Below are positions 1-7,993 of a stretch of 35,764 nt of DNA, piece by piece. Where the stretch lies: assembly GCA_964512485.1 (NCBI GenBank), contig CAZEHJ010000034.1, positions 1 through 35,764 on the forward strand. Direction: 5' to 3'. How positions within the stretch are numbered: position 1 is the stretch's first letter; each line of letters starts with the position of its first letter. Position numbers and translations under genes: made by a program. Source of the DNA: CAZEHJ01 sp964512485 (GTDB taxonomy: Bacteria; Bacteroidota; Rhodothermia; Rhodothermales; UBA10348). The notes under the pieces were generated by a model. It ran no database searches. It had not been told where the DNA came from and saw only the letters and a program-made list of their open reading frames with translations.

Positions 1-20
1 TCCTTGCAGGGCAACAACAG

Positions 21-60
21 AAGTCCTGTACTCACTTTGTGGGTACGGGACTTTTCGTTT
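21..60 (+). terminator. Rho-independent terminator, possibly bidirectional
   Basis: An 11-bp inverted repeat pairs 21-31 (AAGTCCTGTAC) with 43-53 (GTACGGGACTT), with one T-G wobble and an 11-base loop. It is followed on the plus strand by a T-rich tail (TTCGTTT). It would end a plus-strand transcript entering from left of the window. It also sits directly beyond the stop codon of the minus-strand dioxygenase gene and could serve that gene, although the minus-strand tail is only weakly T-rich. Confidence 0.6.
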
Positions 61-785
61 CAACCTGTACCAGCCAGTATTAAGCCTTGGCTATGTCCAC
101 CATGCAGGATTTCGCCCTCTGCTGGCTTATCCGAAGATTCCTGGACTTGAATGAGGACGGTTTTTCTAATTCTATCGGTCAAATTGAGTCCCGATCCATG
201 GACGGTCAGGTAATGAAAAAACAGTACATCACCACGTTTGGCGGGACATGCAGTTGCTCCACTGATGGGATAGTCGTCCGGGTTCAGATAGCGACCTTCT
301 TCACTGAATACCGGGAGATAACATGTATGCGTTCCTGGATAAACTCGTAAACACCCCATGTCTTCAGTCGCATCAGAAATATGAACAATGGCAGCGATCA
401 ATGAGTCGTTTTCAGAGCGCATCCAGGCCGCATCCTGGTGCATGGGAAAACCAATTCCACCACCAGTTTTTTTACGAAACAGCTTGGTATGATGCAGAGC
501 AACGTTGGGTCCAACTAGTGAAGTGAATCCATCTATCAACGCTTTATGAGTAAAAAGAAGTGACGTCCAATTACTATGAAATGTCTGTACATCGTGAAGT
601 CCTTCTACGCTTTTTGCATCCGGATCATCCTTTTTCCAATCGCCGTGTGTGAAATCACGCAACCCATTTTTTATTGAGTGCTCGTAGGCTTCTTCCATCT
701 TATCCATCTCATCATCTGAATAAATATTGGAAGCGAGCAAGTATCCATTTTCGTTGAAAGACTGAACTTGTTCTTGCGTCATCAT
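60..785 (-). CDS. Phytanoyl-CoA dioxygenase (PhyH) family protein
   Basis: This 241-residue protein looks like a non-haem iron(II), 2-oxoglutarate-dependent oxygenase of the PhyH family. The double-stranded beta-helix signature is visible: H116-x-D118 (in MHQDAAW), a distal histidine at H196 (VHGSGLN), and an arginine about ten residues later (R205/R207) that would hold the 2-oxoglutarate carboxylate. There is no signal peptide, so it is probably cytoplasmic. The length is normal for small bacterial members. Two adjacent ATG codons can serve as start, and the ribosome-binding site is weak. The 120 bases separating it from the upstream arylsulfotransferase-like gene on the same strand make co-transcription possible. 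Substrates in this family vary widely (phytanoyl-CoA, ectoine, phosphonates, quorum signals), and nothing here fixes the substrate. Confidence 0.85.
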   Translation of the reverse strand: MMTQEQVQSFNENGYLLASNIYSDDEMDKMEEAYEHSIKNGLRDFTHGDWKKDDPDAKSVEGLHDVQTFHSNWTSLLFTHKALIDGFTSLVGPNVALHHTKLFRKKTGGGIGFPMHQDAAWMRSENDSLIAAIVHISDATEDMGCLRVYPGTHTCYLPVFSEEGRYLNPDDYPISGATACPAKRGDVLFFHYLTVHGSGLNLTDRIRKTVLIQVQESSDKPAEGEILHGGHSQGLILAGTG

Positions 786-905
786 ATCGGTTCTTCAAGG
801 ATCTTGTTATGCGATAAGTTCTTGCCGACCATGGTTCTATCATTCAGGGTGCGAACAAGAAACGGGGCCGGGGCGGAGATCACAATTTGGGACAATCGAT
901 AAGTC

Positions 906-2459
906 TCACGGATAGATCGGAAGGCGCTCGATGCGATGAAACGTGATCAAGTCGAAGGCGGCTATTGGAGGCGTGATAGTGGCTTCGAAAACCACTTCAC
1001 CGGTTGAATAGTCGATTTCAATCATCTTCCCGGTGGGAGCTGCGCCCGATAGAATCGCTCCGGGCATGAAAACGACGTTACCCTCATCAACGTGGTAATC
1101 AGCATCTGATACGATTCGGGAAAATGTCTCTTCTCCCCTCTCTTTGCCATACTCCCAGACCTGCTGGATCGTCCCGGCAGATTTGTTTATTCGGTACTGG
1201 ACTGCCCGACTGTACAATTCGGCCGACGAATAATTTCGATTATCGCCATTGTCGAACAGGAGAAGTGAGCCGTCGGGCATCAGTTCAGGCGCGTGTTGAT
1301 ACCAGGCCCATTCAAAATCAGGGTGATTGATGCCGCCATCCAAAACAGCTTCATCACGAATGACCTGACCGCTCGCGCCCAGAGGTTGGAGTAATTTAGA
1401 ATTCAGGTCCACTCCATCCCCTGATGTTGACCAGCCTCGGTGGGGTGCGAGAATCCAGACCACCTCATTGTCCATGCTGAGCTTGACCGTTCCCTGGGTT
1501 CGACCTGAGACAATGATCGTGTCGTCGGACGAGTCATACGCCAATCCATTGGCATGAAACCAATCTACATTCTGGTCGCCGAAATTGGCTGGCCACGCTC
1601 TGCGACCATATTCAAGAGATTGTCTCAAATCCCACTCTCGGACGATGGTGTGAGAGGATCTGCCTATTTCGATGATAAAGTCCTCAATGGTCGAGGCACC
1701 TTGCTTGTTGACCGTTACGATGAAGTTGCCACCTGGCTTTTCAATGACATGATGATGGAACTCGTAGCCAGGCATGTACCAGGTATCAACGATCCGTCCA
1801 AGCATATCCATTTCGATGATCCGATCCGTGTTTCCGTCACCGAATAACAGGTTGCCATTTGCCAGACGCTCAACTCCGTCGTCGAAAAAGAGAGACGAAA
1901 GACTGGGATGATTAGTGAAATCCAGGTACCAGCGAATGCGTCCTTGCGAGTCGAACATAAACGGCCGTTGCGGCCTGAACTCACCGTTGTGCCCAAAATA
2001 ACTGACCAGATTCATCCCGGGCTTTATCGCAGACTGCCGGAGTACATCGATATCGATGCGCGGAAGATCCGAAATGACCTCGGGAGTCTCGATGACGATT
2101 TCGTTTTGCGCCACCAGCGTGTTACTTCCTGAAAAAAATCTGAGCGCGACGTTGTTGCTGATATTTGGATACAACCCCAATACCGGCAGGGTCACCTGAT
2201 CGTCCTGAAAGTCGAACCGGCCAACAACATCTTCTCCTGCCTCAATACCTTCAACTACAACCTCGATATGGACTGCTCGGCTGGTCAGAAAGGAAATCTC
2301 AGCTGTCAGAGGAGCATATCCCGAGGGATTGAGGGTGACTACCAGATTGGATACAAAGTCTGCTTCGCCAACTTCTTCATCCATCGAATTGCTGTCGCAT
2401 CCTGCAAGCAGGATGGACAGAAGGAGTGCGGGCAGAAACAGACGGATTCGAATATTCAA
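906..2459 (-). CDS. Arylsulfotransferase (ASST)-like lipoprotein
   Basis: This is a 517-residue predicted lipoprotein: a short basic N-terminus, a hydrophobic stretch and the lipobox LLAGC with Cys21. The rest resembles the arylsulfotransferase (ASST, PF05935) six-bladed propeller. Typical segments are an HHHVIEKPGGN motif, DWFHANGLAYD, VSGRTQGTV and a late YQHAPELMPDG...FDNGDN stretch. These supply the conserved histidines and arginine that in ASST enzymes carry the sulfo group between phenolic donors and acceptors without PAPS. The start is a TTG at 2459. No in-frame ATG precedes the signal peptide and an in-frame stop lies shortly upstream, so a non-ATG start is needed. Four sulfatases elsewhere in the window make a sulfur-ester role attractive, but bacterial homologues are often uncharacterised. 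Family assignment is fairly sure; activity is not. Confidence 0.75.
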   Translation of the reverse strand: MNIRIRLFLPALLLSILLAGCDSNSMDEEVGEADFVSNLVVTLNPSGYAPLTAEISFLTSRAVHIEVVVEGIEAGEDVVGRFDFQDDQVTLPVLGLYPNISNNVALRFFSGSNTLVAQNEIVIETPEVISDLPRIDIDVLRQSAIKPGMNLVSYFGHNGEFRPQRPFMFDSQGRIRWYLDFTNHPSLSSLFFDDGVERLANGNLLFGDGNTDRIIEMDMLGRIVDTWYMPGYEFHHHVIEKPGGNFIVTVNKQGASTIEDFIIEIGRSSHTIVREWDLRQSLEYGRRAWPANFGDQNVDWFHANGLAYDSSDDTIIVSGRTQGTVKLSMDNEVVWILAPHRGWSTSGDGVDLNSKLLQPLGASGQVIRDEAVLDGGINHPDFEWAWYQHAPELMPDGSLLLFDNGDNRNYSSAELYSRAVQYRINKSAGTIQQVWEYGKERGEETFSRIVSDADYHVDEGNVVFMPGAILSGAAPTGKMIEIDYSTGEVVFEATITPPIAAFDLITFHRIERLPIYP

Positions 2460-2637
2460 GGGTTCACAACAGGAGTAGTCGGATTGTCAGTTCGGGGCCA
2501 ATACTAACCACGGAAAGGTTGTAATCCTGTAAGGAGATTCGAGAATGTGCCTTCGGGCATCAGCCCATAGCCAATCTCCATCAAAAACGTTGATCCCCTA
2601 TTTTCACTCGGACACTTACGATAAGCAAGGTTGTGTG

Positions 2638-5265
2638 TTATTCGCTACGCAAAACTTCGGCTGGATTCGCGGTAACGAACTTGCGGATGTGCGACGAGAT
2701 GGTCAAGACAGCCGTGCCCAGCACTAGCGCAAATGACAGGATGAATCCTGACGGTCCGATTGGAATCGGATCCGCATAAACGGAGTTGAGCAAGCCGTCC
2801 ATTGCCACATAGCCAAGAGGCGTCGAAATAATCGCGGCGATGATCAGCACGATCACGAAACTGCGATTCACCTTCTGAGCCAGGTGTGGTACGGAAGCTC
2901 CCAACACTTTCCTGATACTTATTTCCCGAAGTCGTCGAGCCACTTTCTGTGAGGCAATGCCATAAAGCCCCATGCAGGCAATGAGCAACGCCACAATCGA
3001 AATGAATCTGAACATCGTTTTGATGTTCGTGTTTTCCACGAAAACGGCCTGGAATGCGGTGTCCTGGAACGTTCCTGTGTATTCCCGATCAGGTACCAGC
3101 TTCTTCCAGATTCCCTGAACAGCCTCTTCAGTCTGAACTGCGCTTCCTGGAGCAAGCTTGATTGTCATGTAGCGATAGTCACTTTCAGGAATCGCACGAA
3201 GCACCGCAGGCTCAATGGGATTCAGGAAAGACGTATACATGAAATCGCCGGTAACTCCTGCAATCGTATACGAAACTGAATCTTCCCTCACCGTCTGCCC
3301 GATGGCCGATTCGACCGTCCACCCTCTTGACGTTGCAAACGTTTCGTTGACAATAACGCGACCATCCGTTTCGGTCATCGAGGACCCATCAAATCCATCT
3401 CCACTGATTACCGATACGTCATATGTATCAAGAAACTCGCGTCCCACATCGAATCTGACCGCTCCGAATTTGTCCGTGCCCACTTCAACAGACGTCTGGC
3501 TCCAGTCGCGAGCAAAATGATGGCGAGCCCCGACAATCTCGGAAACGCCAGCCAACTGTGATATTTCTGTTCGCAACACATCAAACTGGCCGCCATTGTC
3601 GGTCTGCAGAACCAACAAGTGCTCGCTTTCATAGCCCCAGTCTTTCTGCGCCTGATAATTGGCATTCTGCGAAAGGATTACGGCCGTGATCATGGTGATG
3701 AAGGCGATCACGAATTGGAACGTCAGCAGACTCTGCGAAAAGATGCTTTCTCCGCCCAGTTTGGTCCGGCCCCTGAATATGGCTGTTGGGTTGAAGGACG
3801 AGATATAGAATGCTGGATACGCGCCCGACATTAATCCCGTGATCAGCAATATTCCGATCAGGAATGTCCACAGATAAAACGTGTTCGCTTCTCCAAGCGT
3901 GATGTCACCGCCGTTGACTGCCGTCAGAGCGTTGAAGCCAGGCAGGAGGAGGAAATATGCGATGGCGAACCCGGCTCCGAGAGAGAAAACACACATCAGG
4001 ATGTTTTCACTCAAAAACTGGGAAATTATTTGCCCCTTGGTGCTCCCGACAGCTTTCCGGATACCGATTTCTTTCAGGCGACGAGATGCAGTTGCGACGG
4101 CAAGATTCATGTAGTTGATGCAGGACAACAACAACATGAATATTGAAATCATACCCAGAGCGATGCCCGATGCCGGATGCGATCCACCTGAAATGTCTCC
4201 CGAAACTGCGTATGACTCTGCCGAAAGTGCACGAAGATTGGCAAACTCAAATTGCGCTATCGGCTGGTTCACATTCGCAGCGTTCTGTTGCTGGCGAAAC
4301 TGATCCATCTGCCCGGCGATCAGCTCGACGTCAGACGGATTGTTTACTTCAATGAATGTTGCTCTGGTCGTCGTTTCCCAGTCGGTCTGGTCAATATTCG
4401 AAATGCTCAGATGATCGAAATGGATGAGGGCACCGAACGAAAAACTCGCTTTGTGAGGAAATGCTTTTGCAACGGCACTCACGGTAAAGGTGCGGGTCTG
4501 CGTGTCGCTGAAGATCACGTCCAACTCACGGCCCATCGGATTCTGCTTCCCGAAATACTTGGTCGCCAGATCGTCACTCAGAACGATATCGTTGTGACCT
4601 ATCGGAGTGCTCTTGTTGCCCAGCCGCAGATCAAACGTAAACATGTCCAGAAACTCTGGGTCGACGTAGCGGATGAACTCTTGAAAGGTGTTATTGCCGG
4701 CCCTGAACGTTGGATTTCCACTGGCAGCGCGAATTGACCTGATCACCTGTGGAATGGCTGCTTCCATGGCAGGACCAAGCGGAATCGGCGTGTCTCCCCG
4801 AAGCTGCTGATCCTCTCCCCTTTCGATGTAATTCTCCACGAGGAAAATATTGTCGGCATTTTCGTGAAAGGAATCCATGGTGTACTGGTTCTCGATGAAC
4901 ACGAAAGCAACGATCGATGTCGCCACAGCAATCGACAGGCCGAGAATATTGACCAGGGAGGAGGACTTGTTCTTGTAGAGGTTGCGATATGCGACGTGGA
5001 GGTAATTCTTCAGCATGATGAGTGACCAGATCAGGGTGTCTGAGATAAAAAATGGAATAGAACGAAAAGCCTGGCGCCAGTACCAGACGTTGGCCTTGCG
5101 TTGTCCATCAGATTCTGCGATCTCCGAATAGATGTGTTCGAAATCACCCATCGCCCCGTACCGGATGTTGGGTGAAATACTGTGGCGAAGGAGCCACTGC
5201 GCTATGACAGGAGGTTGATTCAAGTTTGTCAGTTCGCGGGTGTGAGTCTTGCGACGCCTTCCCAT
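2638..5265 (-). CDS. ABC transporter permease, FtsX/MacB type with PadR-associated N-terminal prefix domain
   Basis: This is an 875-residue membrane protein. Residues 1 to about 85 form a soluble prefix (PPVIAQWLLRHSI...GDFEHIYSEIAE) of the kind found in permeases encoded beside PadR regulators. Then follow a first transmembrane helix and a MacB-type periplasmic core domain, an FtsX block of three helices, a second helix/periplasmic domain unit and a C-terminal FtsX block containing REISIRKVLGAS. No ATPase subunit is encoded next to it, so the partner must lie elsewhere. The ATG at 5265 has an AGGA sequence six bases upstream and makes the gene overlap the end of the PadR gene by 37 bases, suggesting translational coupling. 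A TTG at 5223, just past the PadR stop, is a possible shorter start. The exported substrate is unknown; relatives move peptides, lipids or antibiotics, or act as mechanotransmitters. Confidence 0.88.
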   Translation of the reverse strand: MGRRRKTHTRELTNLNQPPVIAQWLLRHSISPNIRYGAMGDFEHIYSEIAESDGQRKANVWYWRQAFRSIPFFISDTLIWSLIMLKNYLHVAYRNLYKNKSSSLVNILGLSIAVATSIVAFVFIENQYTMDSFHENADNIFLVENYIERGEDQQLRGDTPIPLGPAMEAAIPQVIRSIRAASGNPTFRAGNNTFQEFIRYVDPEFLDMFTFDLRLGNKSTPIGHNDIVLSDDLATKYFGKQNPMGRELDVIFSDTQTRTFTVSAVAKAFPHKASFSFGALIHFDHLSISNIDQTDWETTTRATFIEVNNPSDVELIAGQMDQFRQQQNAANVNQPIAQFEFANLRALSAESYAVSGDISGGSHPASGIALGMISIFMLLLSCINYMNLAVATASRRLKEIGIRKAVGSTKGQIISQFLSENILMCVFSLGAGFAIAYFLLLPGFNALTAVNGGDITLGEANTFYLWTFLIGILLITGLMSGAYPAFYISSFNPTAIFRGRTKLGGESIFSQSLLTFQFVIAFITMITAVILSQNANYQAQKDWGYESEHLLVLQTDNGGQFDVLRTEISQLAGVSEIVGARHHFARDWSQTSVEVGTDKFGAVRFDVGREFLDTYDVSVISGDGFDGSSMTETDGRVIVNETFATSRGWTVESAIGQTVREDSVSYTIAGVTGDFMYTSFLNPIEPAVLRAIPESDYRYMTIKLAPGSAVQTEEAVQGIWKKLVPDREYTGTFQDTAFQAVFVENTNIKTMFRFISIVALLIACMGLYGIASQKVARRLREISIRKVLGASVPHLAQKVNRSFVIVLIIAAIISTPLGYVAMDGLLNSVYADPIPIGPSGFILSFALVLGTAVLTISSHIRKFVTANPAEVLRSE

Positions 5266-5552
5266 AGTGAGTCCTGGACCGATTTCAGATCGACCAGTGC
5301 TTTTTTGCCGCCATCAGTCAGTTCGTACAGCACGGTTCGCCGGCCGCCCCGCTTGGACTCAGGCTCGCCAAGTCTGGTAGATACCAGGCCTTTCTGCTCG
5401 AGACGGTGAAGCGGCGCATAGATGGCGCCCAAAGACCAGTCCTTGCCGCTGCGCTCATTCAGCTCGTTGCGAATCGAGACTCCATAAGCCTCCTTTTGCA
5501 GTCGCCATATGGTCAGGAGCATGATTTCTTCTGTTCGACCCAAGAGATCCAT
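5229..5552 (-). CDS. PadR-family transcriptional regulator
   Basis: This 107-residue protein is a small winged-helix regulator. It has the usual PadR N-terminus (LLGRTEEIMLLTIWRLQKEAYGVSI), a recognition helix region SLGAIYAPLHRLEQKGLV, a basic wing (ESKRGGRRTVLYELTDGG) and a short C-terminal dimerisation helix, as expected for the compact PadR-s2 class. It is transcribed ahead of, and overlaps, the FtsX/MacB permease gene. In such pairs the regulator normally represses its own operon and is released by the compound that the transporter exports; that is family knowledge, and the inducer cannot be read from the sequence. It starts at an ATG with a poor ribosome-binding site. Confidence 0.9.
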   Translation of the reverse strand: MDLLGRTEEIMLLTIWRLQKEAYGVSIRNELNERSGKDWSLGAIYAPLHRLEQKGLVSTRLGEPESKRGGRRTVLYELTDGGKKALVDLKSVQDSLWEGVARLTPAN

Positions 5553-5739
5553 GAGCTATTGAACTGTTTGAGATAGCGTTTTGAAAGGATTAGTATTCGC
5601 GGCCAAGACTTATTAGTTACACGCGCAGCCAAGATTGCGGTAGTGGGCATTCTCATTTCTGTTCGCGAGCATTTGCACGGAGTGCGTGGATGAACTAATC
5701 TCTCCATCGCTCTTCAAGACGCATCATCATTTCGAGAAA
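5553..5739. promoter_or_regulatory. Divergent intergenic region between PadR and RidA-like genes, with a GCCAAGA direct repeat
   Basis: These 187 bases must hold the promoters of the PadR-permease operon (leftward) and of the RidA-like/hydrolase pair (rightward). The heptamer GCCAAGA occurs at 5602-5608 and 5628-5634, each preceded by a CGCG sequence, so the two copies are 26 bases apart. This could be an operator for the adjacent regulator. No convincing -35/-10 pair was found. The function is inferred from position only. Confidence 0.35.
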
Positions 5740-6306
5740 ATGAATCAGAACAGATCTCTCCATCAGGCGCTTTTTGCCCTTTTCGTGCTTGTTATCTCCG
5801 TATTCCCTCAGGAAGTCCGCGCGCGGCAGGACAAGGATTTTGACCCCGAAACGCGACTGGCTGAATTGGGCATCACCCTTCCTGAACCCCCATCTCCTGT
5901 TGCGAATTATGTAAATGGAGTTCAGACAGGAAATCTGATTTTCCTTGCAGGAAAGGGACCAAAACGAGCCGACGGAACTGAGATCATCGGCAAGTTGGGT
6001 GCGGGCGTGTCGATTGAAGAAGGATATGAGGGTGCTCGTCTGACTGCCATAAACCAGCTCGCCGTTCTCAAGTCGATGCTGGGCGACCTGGACCGGGTGG
6101 TACGTGTGGTAAAAGTGCTGGGAATGGTCAACTCGGACCCGGATTTTGTAGAACAACCGGCAGTAATCAATGGGTTTTCAGACCTGATCGTAGCCGTGTT
6201 CGGGGAGCGCGGAAAACACGCGCGGGCGGCTGTTGGAATGGCCTCGCTACCTCGAGGACAGGCTGTTGAAATTGAAATGATCGTTGAAGTACGAGACGAG
6301 AAATAA
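5740..6306 (+). CDS. Exported RidA/YjgF-family protein (YjgF/chorismate-mutase-like subtype)
   Basis: This protein is 188 residues long from the ATG at 5740. That start was chosen because it directly precedes a signal peptide (a basic start, the hydrophobic stretch ALFALFVLVISVF, and a probable cut near VRA-RQ). The upstream in-frame ATG at 5686 would bury the signal. The mature part follows the longer RidA-like subtype (PF14588-like): ANYVNGVQTGNLIFLAGKGP, GKLGAGVSIEEGYEGAR, VVKVLGMVNSDPDF and ARAAVGMASLPRGQAVEIE. The arginine at about 162 and the following VEIE glutamate match the residues that RidA uses to hydrolyse reactive enamines or imines, so the site looks intact. RidA proteins are normally cytosolic, so export is unusual. 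It lies two bases ahead of the metallo-hydrolase gene and is surely co-transcribed with it. Confidence 0.88.
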   Translation: MNQNRSLHQALFALFVLVISVFPQEVRARQDKDFDPETRLAELGITLPEPPSPVANYVNGVQTGNLIFLAGKGPKRADGTEIIGKLGAGVSIEEGYEGARLTAINQLAVLKSMLGDLDRVVRVVKVLGMVNSDPDFVEQPAVINGFSDLIVAVFGERGKHARAAVGMASLPRGQAVEIEMIVEVRDEK

Positions 6307-6308
6307 TC

Positions 6309-7232
6309 ATGCACAATCTGACAAAATGGACATTGGTCGTTTTCCTGACCGTTTTTGCATCTTCGGCTCAAGCTCAGGAAGCACCGCTTGAGTTGAAATA
6401 TCTGGGCGCTGCCGGTTGGGAGATTTCGGACGGCAGTGTTGTCGTTCTGATTGACCCATGGATAACGAGGGCGAAGTACGGCGGCGGCGGCCATCCCGAT
6501 GACCATCGACCAAACTATACCAGGACCGACATAGCGCCCGCTGATACCGCGCTCATTGATCAACACGTCAGCGAAGCCGACTTCATTCTGGTCCATCATG
6601 GTCACTTCGACCATCTTGGAGATGTGCCTTATATCGCCCGGAAAACCGGTGCCAAGGTGATCGGCACCGAAACGACGATCATGATTCTGCGGGCGTATGG
6701 CATTCCCAATGAACAGCTGTATGCCGTTGCGGGTGGAGAAGACTATCAGTTTGAGAACTTCTCCGTTCGTGTAGTGCCGGGCATTCACTCAGCCCTGGGT
6801 GAGAAGCATTATCACGACACCCGCCGCTACGACAGATTCACCGAGCTCGAAGCACCTCTGCGAATTGACCAGTTCATCGAAGGAGGATCCCTGCAGTTTC
6901 TCGCTCGCTTCGATCATCATGAAGTGCTAACGATGGGCTCGATGAATTTCCTGGAACGGGAGCTCGAAGGAATCCGCCCCGATATTCTTCTCGCGGGTAT
7001 CAACGGGTCGCGCCTCGGACTCTACAAATATGACGAGCGCCTGCTGAACGTCACGGGCAAGCCGGCAATCGTGATCCCCACACATTGGGACAACTTCAGA
7101 CTACCGTATGGCTTCTCTCAAGAGGCCAACTACAACCGTAACCTCGTTCCGTTTATCGAAGCCGCCGCCGCGATCTCTCCCGACACCAGGGTCATTCCGC
7201 CCGTGCACCTCGAGACAATCGTGATTGAGTAA
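6309..7232 (+). CDS. Exported metallo-beta-lactamase-fold hydrolase (UlaG-like)
   Basis: This protein has 307 residues with a Sec signal peptide ending near AQA-QE. The metallo-beta-lactamase fold is shown by H97-x-H99-x-D101-H102 (HGHFDHLGD), an early LGAAGWEISDG...LIDPW strand pair, a later PGIHSALG histidine and a THWDNF motif near the C-terminus. The arrangement resembles the UlaG/L-ascorbate-6-phosphate lactonase-like branch rather than true beta-lactamases. The likely site is the periplasm, binding two zinc ions or similar metals. Only two bases separate it from the RidA-like gene, so the two form one operon. Its last three codons and stop (V-I-E-stop) are the first unit of a 15-bp tandem repeat. 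The substrate is unknown; lactones, phosphodiesters and N-acyl compounds are all known for relatives. Confidence 0.87.
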   Translation: MHNLTKWTLVVFLTVFASSAQAQEAPLELKYLGAAGWEISDGSVVVLIDPWITRAKYGGGGHPDDHRPNYTRTDIAPADTALIDQHVSEADFILVHHGHFDHLGDVPYIARKTGAKVIGTETTIMILRAYGIPNEQLYAVAGGEDYQFENFSVRVVPGIHSALGEKHYHDTRRYDRFTELEAPLRIDQFIEGGSLQFLARFDHHEVLTMGSMNFLERELEGIRPDILLAGINGSRLGLYKYDERLLNVTGKPAIVIPTHWDNFRLPYGFSQEANYNRNLVPFIEAAAAISPDTRVIPPVHLETIVIE

Positions 7233-7280
7233 CACGTGATTGAGTGACGCGTGATCTAGTAAACGGTGATTGAGTAACTC
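7221..7280 (+). repeat. Tandem repeat, 4 x 15 bp, carrying a stop codon in every unit
   Basis: Four directly adjacent units start at 7221, 7236, 7251 and 7266. The consensus is GTGATTGAGTAACNC. Units 1 and 4 differ only near the 3' end, unit 2 has TGA for TAA, and unit 3 is the most diverged (GTGATCTAGTAAACG). Because 15 is a multiple of three, every unit stays in the frame of the hydrolase gene and reads V-I-E-stop or V-I-stop-stop. The array starts with the last codons of that gene and ends one base before the stop codon of the convergent membrane-protein gene, so it fills the whole junction. Confidence 0.95.
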
Positions 7281-7281
7281 C

Positions 7282-7809
7282 TCAACCGGTTGGCAGATAA
7301 CGGGCGATCGACATTGCAATAACCGCTCCTACCAGGAGGACGAACGCCACATTTCCGGCTTTGCCCATTTTGGCCCGAATAGCCCCCATCTCGGCTGATT
7401 GTTCAGGAGAAGGAGGACCACCTGCGGCGGCTATTTCTTTTCCCAGTTTCTGAAGTCGCTTCAGGTTTGGCCGGGTCACACCCAGCCCGGTCATGAGTGT
7501 CAAAACACCCAATAAGCCACCGGTGGAATATGCCATGCCGGGTGCAGAACCGAACCACGGCGATTGAAATCCACCGGACATGATCCAGACCAGCCATGTG
7601 CCTGAAAGAATCGTTAGAATTGCGGTAGAAATTGCGACGTCCAGAAGTCGCATGGGGCCCATGAGTCTCTGCATGAACTTGCTGGCGTCAGGACCAAGAG
7701 CTTTGGCATTGGGCCCAAGAAAACGAGTCATCATGAAAACAATTCCAACCCAGAATATTCCGGACAGAATGTGGATGATTCTCAAAACGATGATGGTAAC
7801 TGCGCTCAA
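7282..7809 (-). CDS. Small integral membrane protein, four helices, CopD/DUF2269-like appearance
   Basis: This protein has about 175 residues with four predicted transmembrane segments: near the start (TIIVLRIIHILSGIFWVGIVFMM), in the middle (ISTAILTILSGTWLVWIM and the GGLLGVLTLMTGLG stretch) and at the end (NVAFVLLVGAVIAMSIARYL). A histidine in helix 1 and the overall layout resemble small CopD- or DUF2269-like membrane proteins, but I do not recognise a definite family. There is no usable ATG. The TTG at 7809 is preferred over the TTG at 7821 because GAGG lies six bases upstream of it. The gene converges on the hydrolase gene and stands alone on its strand. Its function is unknown. Confidence 0.75.
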   Translation of the reverse strand: MSAVTIIVLRIIHILSGIFWVGIVFMMTRFLGPNAKALGPDASKFMQRLMGPMRLLDVAISTAILTILSGTWLVWIMSGGFQSPWFGSAPGMAYSTGGLLGVLTLMTGLGVTRPNLKRLQKLGKEIAAAGGPPSPEQSAEMGAIRAKMGKAGNVAFVLLVGAVIAMSIARYLPTG

Positions 7810-7815
7810 AATAGA

Positions 7816-7819
7816 CCTC
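7816..7819 (-). promoter_or_regulatory. Ribosome-binding site that favours a TTG start
   Basis: GAGG on the minus strand ends six bases before the TTG at 7809-7807. The alternative TTG at 7821 overlaps this motif and has no purine-rich stretch upstream. This supports the shorter start of the membrane-protein gene. Confidence 0.5.
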
Positions 7820-7993
7820 AAAAATGCGTGTTGGCTGACATGGTACGAAATTCAACCGGCTCGTTGCGAACGATAGTTCTTCCCGGAATAGAGGAGGGGC
7901 TTAACGCAATTGAGTGGCGGTGTCGATTTATAACCGTTTCAGGAACTACTTTGACCGACAAGAACCGTTGGCTACATGCTCAAGGAGTGACCG

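Noticed and set aside
2547..2560. Hairpin TGCC-TTCG-GGCA between the arylsulfotransferase-like and permease genes
   Set aside because: The C(TTCG)G tetraloop is attractive, but the stem is only four or five pairs and no T-tract follows on either strand, so it is not supported as a terminator.
5695..6788. Long minus-strand reading frames opposite the RidA-like and hydrolase genes
   Set aside because: They are antisense shadows: the translations are low-complexity or lack any family features, while the plus-strand proteins show complete motifs and signal peptides.
7912..7975. Promoter-like hexamers (TTGAGT...TATAAC and TTGACC...TACATG) before the first sulfatase
   Set aside because: Spacing is wrong in the first case (13 bases), and the second would leave almost no leader before the ribosome-binding site; neither can be supported.
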